From positions 3,410,001 to 3,474,000 of the forward strand of contig NZ_LT670848.1 in NCBI RefSeq assembly GCF_900142975.1: 64,000 nucleotides of DNA. Reading direction: 5' to 3'. Source of the DNA: Salegentibacter salegens (GTDB lineage Bacteria; Bacteroidota; Bacteroidia; Flavobacteriales; Flavobacteriaceae). The first letter of the stretch is position 1; each line of letters begins with the position of its first letter. The notes beneath the pieces were generated by a model. It was not told the origin of the DNA. It was given only the letters and a program-made list of their open reading frames with translations, and searched no databases. The translations under genes and the position numbers were made by a program. Positions 43,013 to 52,052 of the stretch are shown here, piece after piece.

Positions 43013-45115
43013 ATGAGGAATTTATGGCTTTTTACAGGTATATTTTTAATACTAACAGCCATTACCGGTGCACAAGAAAATATACAGCATAATTCTAATC
43101 TACAGGTAGAGGTAAATCTTTCAAATCCGTCGCGTGAAATTAACGATGGGATAGCCGAAGTTATTGTTTCCGGGGGAGAAAAACCATATCAGTATAAATG
43201 GACCAATCAATCTACTGCCTTAGACGCCAGTAAATCTACTGGTTTAATTGAAGGAATGGAGCATACCATTAAGGTGACCGATGTGAATAACAATTCTGTT
43301 TCTAAATCTTTTACAATTCCTGCAGAGTCTATTACTGAAATTTTTAATAGTAATGTGCAACCCGCCGTAGATTTTCTTGGCGGGATTTTATTTTGGGATC
43401 CATTTGCTTCTTTAGGGCTATTTGATCCTGTAGTGTATACATCCAGCAAACAAATTCCCATTCCCAATTGGGATGCTACCAGCGACAATTCTTATACTAT
43501 AAAAGAATGGTTAATAGCGAAAGATGCCGAGGTAAGTGAAGGCGATAAAATTGCCATAATCCAAAGCAATACAGGTGAAAATATTGAAGTTTTTTCGCCG
43601 GTAAAAGGAAAACTAAATTACCTCATTAAAGAAGGACACGTAATTTTTGACCCTAATAGCACCAGTGATGTTGTAGAACAAGATGCACACATTTTCGCCG
43701 AAGTAATTTATGCCGAACCACAACCATTATTGCATCCAAATGGAGATGTGAAGATGAATGCGATTCCCTTTATTGTAATGTGGCTAATAATTGGAAGTAT
43801 CTTTTTTACATTCCGCCTTGGTTTTATAAATATTAGCGGGTTCAAACATTCAATAGACCTGGCCCGGGGAAAGTATGATGACCCAAATGCGCCGGGTACT
43901 ATTACTCACTTTCAGGCTATGGCAACTGCAGTTTCAGCAACTGTTGGTTTAGGAAATATCGCCGGGGTGGCAGTGGCCATTTCTTTAGGTGGAGCGGGCG
44001 CCACCTTTTGGATGTTTTTAGCAGGATTTTTTGCAATGTCCTTAAAATTCGTAGAGTGTACTTTAGGAGTAAAATACCGATTTATAAATAGTGAAGGCAG
44101 AATTTTTGGGGGACCAATGAACTATTTGCGATATGGTCTCGAAAAAAGAAAAATGAAAGGTCTAGGGAAATTCCTTGCCGGCCTGTTTGCCGTTCTTGGA
44201 GTTGGAGCTTCATTTGGGGGCGGAAATATGCTGCAATCTAACCAGGCGTTTAAAATTGTTTCTGAACAATTGCCTTTTTTACAGGGTCACGGTTTTTGGT
44301 TTGGTGTAGGCTTCGCTATATTAGTTGGGGTGGTAATAATTGGTGGTATTAATAGTATTGCTAAAGTTACCGGGAGAGTAGTTCCTTTTATGGCTATGGT
44401 ATATATCCTTGGATGTGCTATTGTAATTGGTACCCACATAGAAAATATAGGAGGTGCTTTTTCCGCAATTTTTAACGGCGCGCTTTCTGCTGATGCACTT
44501 AAAGGTGGATTTATCGGAGTGTTAATTATTGGTTTACAGCGGGCTGCTTTTTCCAGTGAAGCTGGGGTTGGTTCAGCGGCAATTGCACACAGTGCTTCAA
44601 AAACCAATAATCCTATCGCTGATGGTTTCACCTCTTTAGTAGAACCGTTTATAGATACTATGGTAGTTTGTACTATGACGGCTCTTGTGCTTATTTTTAC
44701 CGGTATGCACGAAGTGGACGGACTTGGAGGTGTTGAATTAACATCAGATGCGTTTGGTAGTGTAATATCCTGGTTTCCTGCTGTTCTCGCTTTTGCCGTT
44801 TTTCTATTTGCATTTTCAACTATGGTATCCTGGTCTTACTACGGAATGAGATCTTGGACTTATCTTTTTGGGAAAAGTGTAAAATCTGAAACGGTCTATA
44901 AAATTATGTTCTTGCTATTTGTTGTTCTTGGTGCTTCTACAAGTCTGGGAGCCGTACTTAGTTTCTCTGATATGATGATTTTAGCCATGTCTTTTCCTAA
45001 TATCATAGGATTATATATAATGTCTTCTGAAGTGCGGCAGGATATGAAGATTTACCTGGATAAGCTTAAAGCGGGAGAAATTTATATAAGTGAAAAATTT
45101 AGGAAAGCAGCTTAG
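43013..45115 (+). CDS. Alanine:cation symporter (AGCS) with SprB-like and lipoyl-like N-terminal domains, copy 1
   Basis: A 700-residue protein. A signal peptide (WLFTGIFLILTAITGAQ) is followed by a SprB-like beta repeat (NPSREINDGIAEVIVSGGEKPYQYKWTNQS, residues ~38-95). A hydrophobic stretch near 120 comes next, then a lipoyl/biotinyl-like hammerhead at ~160-240 (KDAEVSEGDKIAIIQSNTGENIEVFSPVKGKLNYLIKEG) with no modifiable Lys at the turn. The AGCS core starts near 250: FQAMATAVSATVGLGNIAGVAVAISLGGAGATFWM near 300 and AAFSSEAGVGSAAIAHSASKTNNPIADG near 505. Usual AGCS proteins are ~450-550 residues, so the N-terminal 250 are extra. It is a paralogue of the gene at 48976. Confidence 0.85.
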   Translation: MRNLWLFTGIFLILTAITGAQENIQHNSNLQVEVNLSNPSREINDGIAEVIVSGGEKPYQYKWTNQSTALDASKSTGLIEGMEHTIKVTDVNNNSVSKSFTIPAESITEIFNSNVQPAVDFLGGILFWDPFASLGLFDPVVYTSSKQIPIPNWDATSDNSYTIKEWLIAKDAEVSEGDKIAIIQSNTGENIEVFSPVKGKLNYLIKEGHVIFDPNSTSDVVEQDAHIFAEVIYAEPQPLLHPNGDVKMNAIPFIVMWLIIGSIFFTFRLGFINISGFKHSIDLARGKYDDPNAPGTITHFQAMATAVSATVGLGNIAGVAVAISLGGAGATFWMFLAGFFAMSLKFVECTLGVKYRFINSEGRIFGGPMNYLRYGLEKRKMKGLGKFLAGLFAVLGVGASFGGGNMLQSNQAFKIVSEQLPFLQGHGFWFGVGFAILVGVVIIGGINSIAKVTGRVVPFMAMVYILGCAIVIGTHIENIGGAFSAIFNGALSADALKGGFIGVLIIGLQRAAFSSEAGVGSAAIAHSASKTNNPIADGFTSLVEPFIDTMVVCTMTALVLIFTGMHEVDGLGGVELTSDAFGSVISWFPAVLAFAVFLFAFSTMVSWSYYGMRSWTYLFGKSVKSETVYKIMFLLFVVLGASTSLGAVLSFSDMMILAMSFPNIIGLYIMSSEVRQDMKIYLDKLKAGEIYISEKFRKAA

Positions 45116-45129
45116 GTGAAACAAATTGC

Positions 45130-45158
45130 CTCGATAATCGAGATTTAATGCTACGAGG
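45130..45158 (+). repeat. CTCGATAATCGAGATTT repeat, copy A
   Basis: The sequence CTCGATAATCGAGATTTAATGCTACGAGG, which lies just downstream of the first symporter gene, is nearly repeated at 45773-45801. Outer CCTCG and CGAGG ends can pair to form a hairpin, which may help end transcription. Confidence 0.6.
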
Positions 45159-45204
45159 CTTGTCTCGAAATTAAAAATATTATTCTCTTTGAATGCCTTG
45201 TGAG

Positions 45205-45224
45205 CTCGCTACGAGGTAGTTTAC
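45205..45224 (+). repeat. Partial copy of the same repeat (CTACGAGGTAGTTTAC)
   Basis: GCTACGAGGTAGTTTACC matches the tail of copy B at 45773 (TTCGAGGTAGTTTAC). Together with copy A it looks like one element interrupted by about 45 bases. Confidence 0.45.
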
Positions 45225-45572
45225 CTAAGGTGATTTCTGCAGAAAATAAAATAGAAAACTGCCAGTTAAATAGAGAAGAACATCAATAATATCCGCGGTA
45301 TATCGCCAGTGCAAGGGTGGGAGTATAATTTCAAAATAAATAGCATACATCACAAAAACTGAGAGTACGGTTATAAGATCTAAACGCAAGCTTTTGTCTT
45401 TTTTTAAATACTGTACTGTGAAAAGACATATGCTTAATACAATAGGCATACAAAGAAAATTTGCCAGGTAGAATTTAATAAAATCGGGGAGGGGAATTTC
45501 TAAAAAATAAAGCGTTTGAAGAATTGCGAAAAGAAAACAAAATATAAGAAATACTATTTTTAGACTTTTCAT
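45225..45572 (-). CDS. Small membrane protein, unknown
   Basis: Counting from the Met at 45572 gives 115 residues with three or four hydrophobic segments (LKIVFLIFCFLFAILQTLYFLEI, FYLANFLCMPIVLSICLFTV, LDLITVLSVFVMYAIYFEIIL, DVLLYLTGSFLFYFL). This start makes an ATGA overlap with the upstream 61-residue gene, which favours it over the longer reading frame that begins at 45632. No family recognised. It is cotranscribed with its upstream neighbour. Confidence 0.65.
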   Translation of the reverse strand: MKSLKIVFLIFCFLFAILQTLYFLEIPLPDFIKFYLANFLCMPIVLSICLFTVQYLKKDKSLRLDLITVLSVFVMYAIYFEIILPPLHWRYTADIIDVLLYLTGSFLFYFLQKSP

Positions 45573-45754
45573 AAGACCAACAGGGAAACCAAAAAAGCAA
45601 TTATACCGCCCACTACCATAACCGCTATCCAAATTGAATATCCAACTTTAGAAAAGAAACGCCCAAAACCGGTTTTAGGTTCTTCATTTTCCTGCGCTGG
45701 CTTTGAAGCTATGTTTGTAGAAGTGTTTTTGTTATTTGTTTGATTAGATTCCAT
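45569..45754 (-). CDS. Small single-pass membrane protein, unknown
   Basis: A 61-residue protein. A polar Asn/Thr/Glu-rich N-terminus (~35 residues) is followed by one C-terminal helix, YSIWIAVMVVGGIIAFLVSLLVL. The N-terminus is predicted to be cytoplasmic. The 4-base overlap with the next gene indicates a two-gene unit flanked by repeat copies A and B. Confidence 0.65.
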   Translation of the reverse strand: MESNQTNNKNTSTNIASKPAQENEEPKTGFGRFFSKVGYSIWIAVMVVGGIIAFLVSLLVL

Positions 45755-45772
45755 AAATGAGTTGCTGGTTCA

Positions 45773-45801
45773 CTCGATAATCGAGATTTGATGCTTCGAG
45801 G
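45773..45801 (+). repeat. CTCGATAATCGAGATTT repeat, copy B
   Basis: CTCGATAATCGAGATTTGATGCTTCGAGG differs from copy A at two positions and continues as TAGTTTAC, which is also seen at 45205. The copies flank the two small minus-strand genes as direct repeats. Confidence 0.6.
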
Positions 45802-45904
45802 TAGTTTACTTTGCTAAAAAAGATAAACAAAATTTTCAAAATGGAATTATTTCCGCAGGGTTTAACCGGAATTTAGGTATTGCCTATAAAATAATCTTAA
45901 AAGA

Positions 45905-46459
45905 TTATTTTTCCCAACCCCATGGAGCATCGGGAGTTTTAACAGGTTTAGAAAGATCAAATTCTACCGTAAAATTACTTTTAGCGCCTATTCTTTTTAA
46001 ATTGTAACTAAATATTTCGCTATCAAGACTAATCCACCAAACGTTTGTTGCCGCGGCGGGAATCAATTCGGCGGTTTCCGCATCAGCAGGGAATACCTGG
46101 ATATTTGCTAAACCGCTATTAGAGGCCGTGCCGCCATATTGAGTTATTTCATCTTCACTTCCATCGGATTTGCGGTGATCGTGTTTCAGTTGAATTTTAC
46201 CATCCTTTAATCTTAAAATCCAGGTGCGGGATTTATTTTCTCCTACGAAAAATGGGATTTTAATTTCATTTTCTTCACAGGATCTCACGTGCATCAGTAA
46301 TTTCTTGTCATCAAAATCATCGTTGCCCATTCCCTGGGTTATAGTGCCTTCATACGATTTTCCGCAGTGTTGCTTAAGTTGGTTCCAAAAGCTTTCTGCC
46401 GGTGTTTCCTGGGCGAACAATGCGCTGCTTAAAAAGAATAAAATGAAGTATAATTTCAT
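45905..46459 (-). CDS. Secreted protein, unknown
   Basis: A 184-residue protein with a clear signal peptide (KLYFILFFLSSALFAQ, cleavage after AQ). The mature part contains ESFWNQLKQHCGKSYEGTITQG, two Cys likely to pair (residues ~32 and ~60), and a beta-rich pattern (RTWILRLKDGKIQLKHDHRKSDGSEDEITQYGG). It ends with DAPWGWEK. I recognise no characterised family; similar secreted proteins occur in flavobacteria. It lies divergent from the SGNH hydrolase gene with a 68-base gap. Confidence 0.75.
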   Translation of the reverse strand: MKLYFILFFLSSALFAQETPAESFWNQLKQHCGKSYEGTITQGMGNDDFDDKKLLMHVRSCEENEIKIPFFVGENKSRTWILRLKDGKIQLKHDHRKSDGSEDEITQYGGTASNSGLANIQVFPADAETAELIPAAATNVWWISLDSEIFSYNLKRIGAKSNFTVEFDLSKPVKTPDAPWGWEK

Positions 46460-46527
46460 ATTACAAATGGGCTAAATGTTTTAAATTGCTGCAAAATACA
46501 CTATTCAAAGCCTTAAACAGATTCTGA

Positions 46528-47232
46528 ATGAAAAATTTCTACTTCATATTTTTAGCATTTTTAGTAATTGGTTGCAACACTTCCAATTCTGTGACCCAAA
46601 ATAGTGAAACCAACGACCCATCTGCAATGGATTTTAGTTACCTCGCATTGGGTGATTCTTATACGATTGGTGAAAGTGTTCCTGAAAATAAACGCTGGCC
46701 GGTACAATTAGTGGCTCAACTTAACGAGAGAGGTTATAAAGTTGCCCCGCCTAAAATTATTGCTAAAACCGGTTGGACCTCGGGAAACCTACTAGCGGCA
46801 ATGCGTTCTGAATTGAATTATACCCGCGAATTTGATTTAGTTTCTATTTTAATTGGTGTTAATAATCAATACCAGGGACAAAGTATTGAAGATTATGAAG
46901 AAGAACTGCGTGAAATTTTTAAGCTGGCACTAAATCATTCTAAACGCAGGGAAAAAGGAGTTTTTGCTTTAAGTATTCCAGATTATGGAGTTACGCCATT
47001 TGGACAGGAAAATGCGGAAACTATTGGGGAAGAAATAGATGAATTTAATGCAGTTTTTAGACAGGTTGCTTTAGAATTTGAAGTCGATTTTTATAATATT
47101 ACCCCAATTTCACGTGAAGCTGAAAGAGATGCTGCCCTTATTGCCGAAGATGGTTTGCACCCCAGCGGACTGATGTACCGGTATTGGGTAGAGGAAATTA
47201 TAGATGAAATCCCCCAAATGTTACCCCAATAG
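46528..47232 (+). CDS. SGNH/GDSL-family hydrolase, lipoprotein
   Basis: A 234-residue predicted lipoprotein (signal ends LVIGCNTS, Cys near residue 16). Block I is YLALGDSYTIGESV near 38 with the nucleophile Ser, the Gly block lies in AKTGWTSGNLL, block III Asn in LIGVNNQYQG near 112, and the catalytic Asp/His pair in EDGLHPSGLMYRYW near 212. It probably hydrolyses an ester (acetyl group or lipid) in the periplasm. The substrate is unknown. Confidence 0.85.
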   Translation: MKNFYFIFLAFLVIGCNTSNSVTQNSETNDPSAMDFSYLALGDSYTIGESVPENKRWPVQLVAQLNERGYKVAPPKIIAKTGWTSGNLLAAMRSELNYTREFDLVSILIGVNNQYQGQSIEDYEEELREIFKLALNHSKRREKGVFALSIPDYGVTPFGQENAETIGEEIDEFNAVFRQVALEFEVDFYNITPISREAERDAALIAEDGLHPSGLMYRYWVEEIIDEIPQMLPQ

Positions 47233-47275
47233 CCTAAAATCTTAAGTTTGAACCGCATTTTTTTAATTTTAAAAG

Positions 47276-48556
47276 ATGCGCGAAGACTTTTTACATTATC
47301 TCTGGAAATACAAGAAATTCGATTTCACCAATGCTGAAACAACGCGGGGAGAAAAAGTGCTTCTTATAGATAGCGGAACTCATAATTTTAATTCGGGCCC
47401 CGATTTCTTTAATGCACGCTTAAAAATTGGAGACCAGCTTTGGGCCGGAAATGTGGAGTTGCATATCAAAGCTTCAGATTGGTATTTTCATCAACATGAA
47501 AAAGACAGGAATTACGATAATGTTATTCTACACGTAGTTTGGGAAGACGATATTGAGGTGCAACGGCATAATAAAACCTCCATACCTGCCTTAAGCTTAA
47601 AAAAGCTAGTAGATAAAGATTTAATTAATGGCTACCGTCAACTTTTTGCATCTCCTGATAACTGGATTAATTGCGAGAAGAATTTTAGAGAAATAGACAA
47701 TTTTACCTTGCGTCACTGGCAGGAGCGACTGTATTTAGAGCGTTTAGAAGAAAAATCTATACTTATTCTAGATTTATTAGAAAAGTCTGGTAATAATTGG
47801 GAAGCGGTCTTATTCCAGATGCTAGCTAAAAACTTTGGATTAAATCTTAACGGCGATGCGCTTTTAAGTATGGCACAAAGCCTGGATTTTTCAGTAGTTC
47901 AAAAAGTCTCTCAGAATAAATTACAGTTGGAGGCTTTATTTTTTGGACAGGCTGGTTTGTTGAAGTTGCAATTAAAAATACCATATTATAAAACCTTGCA
48001 ACAGGAATATACATATCTAAAACATAAATACAAATTATCAAATTCTGGGGTGATTCCTCCTAAATATTTCAGGTTAAGGCCCGATAATTTCCCGAATATC
48101 AGGCTGTCTCAGTTAGCTTCTCTTTATTTTACTCAAAAGAATTTGTTTTCAGAATTAATCGCTTCAAAATCTTTAGAATCTATCTATAAAATTTTAGATG
48201 TAGAAACCTCTGAATTTTGGCGGGAGTATTATTCATTTCCGAAGAAACATAAAGAAAGAGAGAAAAAACTAAGTATAGCTTTTAAAGATTTAGTGCTTAT
48301 CAATACTATTATTCCGCTACGATTTTGTTATTCCCGATCTCGAGGTTATGATGAAATAGAAGATTTGCTCGATTTAATAGAAAAGATACCTGCAGAAAAT
48401 AATAAAATTGTTCAAAATTTCACTAAACTGAGCAAAGAGAGTGCAGAAAATGCTTTGCATTCCCAGGCTATGGTGCAATTAAAAAAGAATTATTGTGAAA
48501 CCAATAAATGCCTTGATTGTGCTATTGGTGTAAAATTACTGCAACAAAAGACTTAA
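47276..48556 (+). CDS. DUF2851 family protein
   Basis: A 426-residue soluble protein. The N-terminal MREDFLHYLWKYKKFDFTNAETTRGEKVLLIDSGTHNFNSGPDFFNARLKIGDQLWAGNVELHIKASDW is the hallmark of this Bacteroidota family, with D/E-rich positions that recall restriction-like nucleases. A C-terminal CxxC-like pattern, NYCETNKCLDCAIG, suggests metal binding. The function is not established. The ATG is 43 bases after the hydrolase stop. Confidence 0.82.
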   Translation: MREDFLHYLWKYKKFDFTNAETTRGEKVLLIDSGTHNFNSGPDFFNARLKIGDQLWAGNVELHIKASDWYFHQHEKDRNYDNVILHVVWEDDIEVQRHNKTSIPALSLKKLVDKDLINGYRQLFASPDNWINCEKNFREIDNFTLRHWQERLYLERLEEKSILILDLLEKSGNNWEAVLFQMLAKNFGLNLNGDALLSMAQSLDFSVVQKVSQNKLQLEALFFGQAGLLKLQLKIPYYKTLQQEYTYLKHKYKLSNSGVIPPKYFRLRPDNFPNIRLSQLASLYFTQKNLFSELIASKSLESIYKILDVETSEFWREYYSFPKKHKEREKKLSIAFKDLVLINTIIPLRFCYSRSRGYDEIEDLLDLIEKIPAENNKIVQNFTKLSKESAENALHSQAMVQLKKNYCETNKCLDCAIGVKLLQQKT

Positions 48557-48574
48557 AATCTTATATTTGTAACG

Positions 48575-48805
48575 ATGACAAAAATGGTTCACAATATTCG
48601 TTATTTTTTTGAGAGACGTGGTTTTTATGTATCCTCACGAGTAGCCGATAAAATGGGAATGCGCGCCAAGAGTGTACGCTTGTTTTTTATCTATGCGTCG
48701 TTTGTAACCCTGGGTTCCTGGTTTGTGGTTTATTTAGTATTGGCTTTTTGGCTAAAACTTAAGGATTTGGTGTACACTAAAAGAACTTCAGTTTTTGATT
48801 TATAA
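48575..48805 (+). CDS. PspC-domain protein
   Basis: A 76-residue protein. The PspC pattern is RRGFYVSSRVADKMGMRAKSVRLFFIYASFVTLGSWFVVYLVLAFWLKLKD, with one long hydrophobic helix. Proteins of this family are linked to envelope stress. It follows the DUF2851 gene by 18 bases and probably shares its transcript. Confidence 0.8.
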   Translation: MTKMVHNIRYFFERRGFYVSSRVADKMGMRAKSVRLFFIYASFVTLGSWFVVYLVLAFWLKLKDLVYTKRTSVFDL

Positions 48806-48975
48806 ACGCGGTTTAACTGCATTTTTTTCAATGGATTTAGGGTTCTTCATCATTTAATCAAATTAAATTTAACAATACCTTTACATTTTAACTCCCAAAA
48901 ATTTGAAAAGGCCCATTTTTTTAGCATCTTGCTTCGCGGAAATATTCATTCTAAATTAAACAACCAATATTCTAT

Positions 48976-51054
48976 ATGAGAAAGTATCTGCTTTCAATGT
49001 TCTTTTTGTTTTCAATTTTAGCAATTAATGCACAAGAACTGGATGTACAGGCCAAAGTTGGCAATCCTTCCAACATTATCAATAACGGTTTTATTGATCT
49101 AGAAGTAACAGGTGGGGAACCTCCTTACAAGTACGAATGGTCAGACCCTGAAACCTCATTAGAATCATCCAGGGCCGAAGGTCTTACCGAGGGCGTTCCT
49201 TATGAAGTTACTGTAACCGACAGTGAAGGTAATTCTGTAACAAAAAGTTTTCAAATTAAGGCCGAAGCCATTACCGAACATTTTAACGGGACTTTTGTTC
49301 CTGTGGTAGAAGCGATGACTGCTATTCTGTTTTGGGATCCATTTACCGCAATGGGTGTTTACGATCCTAAGGTATATGCCGAATTAAGGAATGTTCCCAC
49401 TCCAGGCTGGAGCGCTGATGCAGAAGATAAATTCACTTTAAAAGAATGGACAGTAGAAGAAGGAACTCACGTAGAAGAAGGTGACCTTATTGCTATTGTA
49501 GGTTCTCAAAATAGTGGTGATCTAGAAGTTATGGCTAATGCTACCGGGACAGTAGATTACCTAGTAGAAGAAGGCGGAACAATATGGGATTACCAAAACA
49601 GTTCAGACCTTATTGAAACAAACGCCCATATGCTGGCTCAAATTCAATATGATGAGCCGCAGATGTTAACTAATCCTAACGGAACTCCCCAAAAACATAA
49701 TATTCCTTTTATTGTAGTTTGGTTAATTTTTGGAGCAGCATTCTTTACTATAAGAATGGGCTTCATCAACTTTAAAGGATTTAGACATTCTATAGACCTT
49801 GCCAGAGGGAAATATGACGAGCCTAATGCGCCAGGTAGTATTACCCACTTTCAGGCGTTGGCTACCGCAGTTTCTGCCACGGTAGGTCTTGGTAATATTG
49901 CCGGGGTTGCCGTTGCAATTTCCCTTGGTGGAGCAGGAGCAACTTTCTGGATGATTATTGCCGGTTTATTGGGTATGGCATCAAAATTTGTGGAATGTAC
50001 CCTTGGGGTGAAATATCGTTTTATAAACTCTGAAGGTAGAATCTTTGGAGGTCCAATGAACTATTTACGCTACGGACTTGAAAAAAGGAATATGCGTGGT
50101 TTAGGGAAATTCCTTGCTGCCTTTTTCGCTATCTTAGGTATCGGTGCATCTTTTGGTGGAGGAAATATGTTCCAGGCCAATCAATCTTTTGAAATCCTTT
50201 CCGGACAGTTTTCTTTCTTAATCGGTAATGGTTTCTGGTTTGGTATTGGGGTAGCAGTACTTGTAGGAATTGTAATTATTGGCGGTATTCAAAGTATTGC
50301 TAAAGTAACCGGTAAAGTTGTACCATTTATGGCAATTGTTTATGTACTTGGTGCATTAACGGTAATAGGAATAAATATAGAAAATATTGGTCCTGCTTTT
50401 GGAGCTATATACGATGGTGCTTTTAACGCCACCGCTATGAAAGGTGGAATTATAGGAGTGCTTATTGTTGGATTCCAACGTGCTGCATTCTCTAACGAAG
50501 CTGGTGTGGGCTCTGCAGCAATCGCCCACTCGGCAGCGAAAACAAATCATCCGCCATCTGAAGGTTTTGTAGCTTTATTAGAACCTTTTATAGATACCGT
50601 AGTGGTTTGTACTTTAACCGCATTAGTATTGATTTTTACCGGAATGCACGAAGTTGAAGGAGTAGGTGGGGTACAATTAACCTCAGATGCTTTTGCAAGT
50701 GTAGTTTCCTGGTTCCCTTATGTGTTGGCAATGGCAGTTTTCTTATTTGCATTTTCTACAATGATTTCCTGGTCTTATTACGGGATGCGTTCATGGACTT
50801 ACCTATTTGGAAAAAGTAAAAAAACAGAATTAGCGTATAAAATATTATTCCTTGTATTTGTTGTAGTTGGAGCTTCCATTAGTTTAGGAGCGGTGTTAGA
50901 CTTCTCTGATATGATGATCCTGGCGATGTCCTTCCCTAATATTATAGGACTCTATATTATGTCTGGTGAAGTGAGAAAAGATCTTAACGAATATTCCCGA
51001 AAGCTAAAAGCAGGGGAATTATTTAAGAAACAACGAGAGGCAAAAGCCAGCTAA
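48976..51054 (+). CDS. Alanine:cation symporter (AGCS) with SprB-like and lipoyl-like N-terminal domains, copy 2
   Basis: A 692-residue paralogue of the gene at 43013 with the same order: signal peptide (MFFLFSILAINAQ), SprB-like repeat (NPSNIINNGFIDLEVTGGEPPYKYEWSDPE), hydrophobic segment near 115, lipoyl-like fold near 155-235 (EEGTHVEEGDLIAIVGSQNSGDLEVMANATGTVDYLVEEGG, no Lys at the turn) and the AGCS core. Core motifs include FQALATAVSATVGLGNIAGVAVAISLGGAGATFWM and AAFSNEAGVGSAAIAHSAAKTNHPPSEG. The core is more similar to copy 1 than the N-terminal part is. Na+ or H+ coupled uptake of alanine or glycine is the family role. Confidence 0.85.
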   Translation: MRKYLLSMFFLFSILAINAQELDVQAKVGNPSNIINNGFIDLEVTGGEPPYKYEWSDPETSLESSRAEGLTEGVPYEVTVTDSEGNSVTKSFQIKAEAITEHFNGTFVPVVEAMTAILFWDPFTAMGVYDPKVYAELRNVPTPGWSADAEDKFTLKEWTVEEGTHVEEGDLIAIVGSQNSGDLEVMANATGTVDYLVEEGGTIWDYQNSSDLIETNAHMLAQIQYDEPQMLTNPNGTPQKHNIPFIVVWLIFGAAFFTIRMGFINFKGFRHSIDLARGKYDEPNAPGSITHFQALATAVSATVGLGNIAGVAVAISLGGAGATFWMIIAGLLGMASKFVECTLGVKYRFINSEGRIFGGPMNYLRYGLEKRNMRGLGKFLAAFFAILGIGASFGGGNMFQANQSFEILSGQFSFLIGNGFWFGIGVAVLVGIVIIGGIQSIAKVTGKVVPFMAIVYVLGALTVIGINIENIGPAFGAIYDGAFNATAMKGGIIGVLIVGFQRAAFSNEAGVGSAAIAHSAAKTNHPPSEGFVALLEPFIDTVVVCTLTALVLIFTGMHEVEGVGGVQLTSDAFASVVSWFPYVLAMAVFLFAFSTMISWSYYGMRSWTYLFGKSKKTELAYKILFLVFVVVGASISLGAVLDFSDMMILAMSFPNIIGLYIMSGEVRKDLNEYSRKLKAGELFKKQREAKAS

Positions 51055-51066
51055 TCTTATAATAAT

Positions 51067-51933
51067 ATGAAATCGATAAAATCCCATTTTGTGTTCACAA
51101 AGAGCCAACAAAATGGGATTTTTCTTTTGGTGCTAATTATAATTATTCTCCAGGCGATTTATTTTTTTGCTGATTTTTCTTCGGAAACTAATTCTGAAGC
51201 TTTATCCCAGGAAGAAATAGAAGCTTTTCAAGCGCAAATAGATTCCATAAAACAGGCCAGGGCAGAAGCAGATTCGGTTAAGATTTTTCCTTTTAACCCA
51301 AATTATATAACCGATTTTAAAGGCTATACTTTAGGAATGAGTGTCGCAGAAATAGATAAACTCCAACAATTTAGAGAAGAAAATAAATGGATTAATTCTG
51401 CAGAAGATTTTCAAAGGGTCACAGGAGTTTCAGATTCTCTTTTAGAAGCAATCTCTCCGTATTTTAAATTCCCCGATTGGGTGATTGAAGCTGAAAAGAA
51501 GAAAACTATTGCTCAACCTAAAACCAGATTCGAGGTTTCAGATTTAAATAAAGCAGAAGCAGAAGATTTACAAAAGATAAGTGGCATAGGCGAGGTGCTG
51601 GCCAATAGAATTGTAAATTACCGGACTAAAATTGGAGGTTTTAGAGGCGAGATTCAGTTAAAAGATATTTATGGTTTAAATTATGAAACCCGAGAGAAGT
51701 TGCAGCAGCAGTTTAAGGTTTTTAAAGATGAAGAATTGGGCTTAATAAATATTAATAAAGCGAAAGTTTTAGACCTGGTAGCGGTTCCTTATATTAAATA
51801 TGAGCTTGCCCGCGAAATTATAGATTACCGCCAACTGCACGAAGAAATCAATTCTTTTGAAGAATTATCAAAAATAGAAAGTTTTCCTTCAGATAAAATC
51901 GATAGAATTCAATTATATTTGAGCTTAAATTGA
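51067..51933 (+). CDS. ComEA-like helix-hairpin-helix protein
   Basis: A 288-residue membrane-anchored protein. One N-terminal helix (GIFLLVLIIIILQAIYFFADF) is followed by two or three DNA-binding-type HhH units: NKAEAEDLQKISGIGEVLANRIVNYRTKIGGF near residue 162, NINKAKVLDLVAVPYIKYELAREIIDYRQ near 228 and a degenerate one near 85. In ComEA-type proteins such units bind DNA outside the membrane. It begins 12 bases after the symporter stop. The role in DNA uptake is inference. Confidence 0.82.
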   Translation: MKSIKSHFVFTKSQQNGIFLLVLIIIILQAIYFFADFSSETNSEALSQEEIEAFQAQIDSIKQARAEADSVKIFPFNPNYITDFKGYTLGMSVAEIDKLQQFREENKWINSAEDFQRVTGVSDSLLEAISPYFKFPDWVIEAEKKKTIAQPKTRFEVSDLNKAEAEDLQKISGIGEVLANRIVNYRTKIGGFRGEIQLKDIYGLNYETREKLQQQFKVFKDEELGLININKAKVLDLVAVPYIKYELAREIIDYRQLHEEINSFEELSKIESFPSDKIDRIQLYLSLN

Positions 51934-52052
51934 ATATTCGGAATTATAGCATACTTAAATTTTTATTGCCGGATTAATTACTATAATAAAAATTGATTTT
52001 ATTTTAGTGCCCCGGAAGTTTGCTTCCTTTCTAAATAAAAAAAGAAATTAGC

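Noticed and set aside
45573-45632. Longer start for the 115-residue membrane protein
   Set aside because: The extra 20 residues overlap the upstream small gene and look unlike a signal; the Met at 45572 gives a clean ATGA overlap and a normal first helix.
43013-51054. Biotin- or lipoate-carrying enzyme subunit
   Set aside because: The hammerhead-like region has no Lys in the expected turn (NTGENIE and NSGDLE), and no partner enzyme domain is present.
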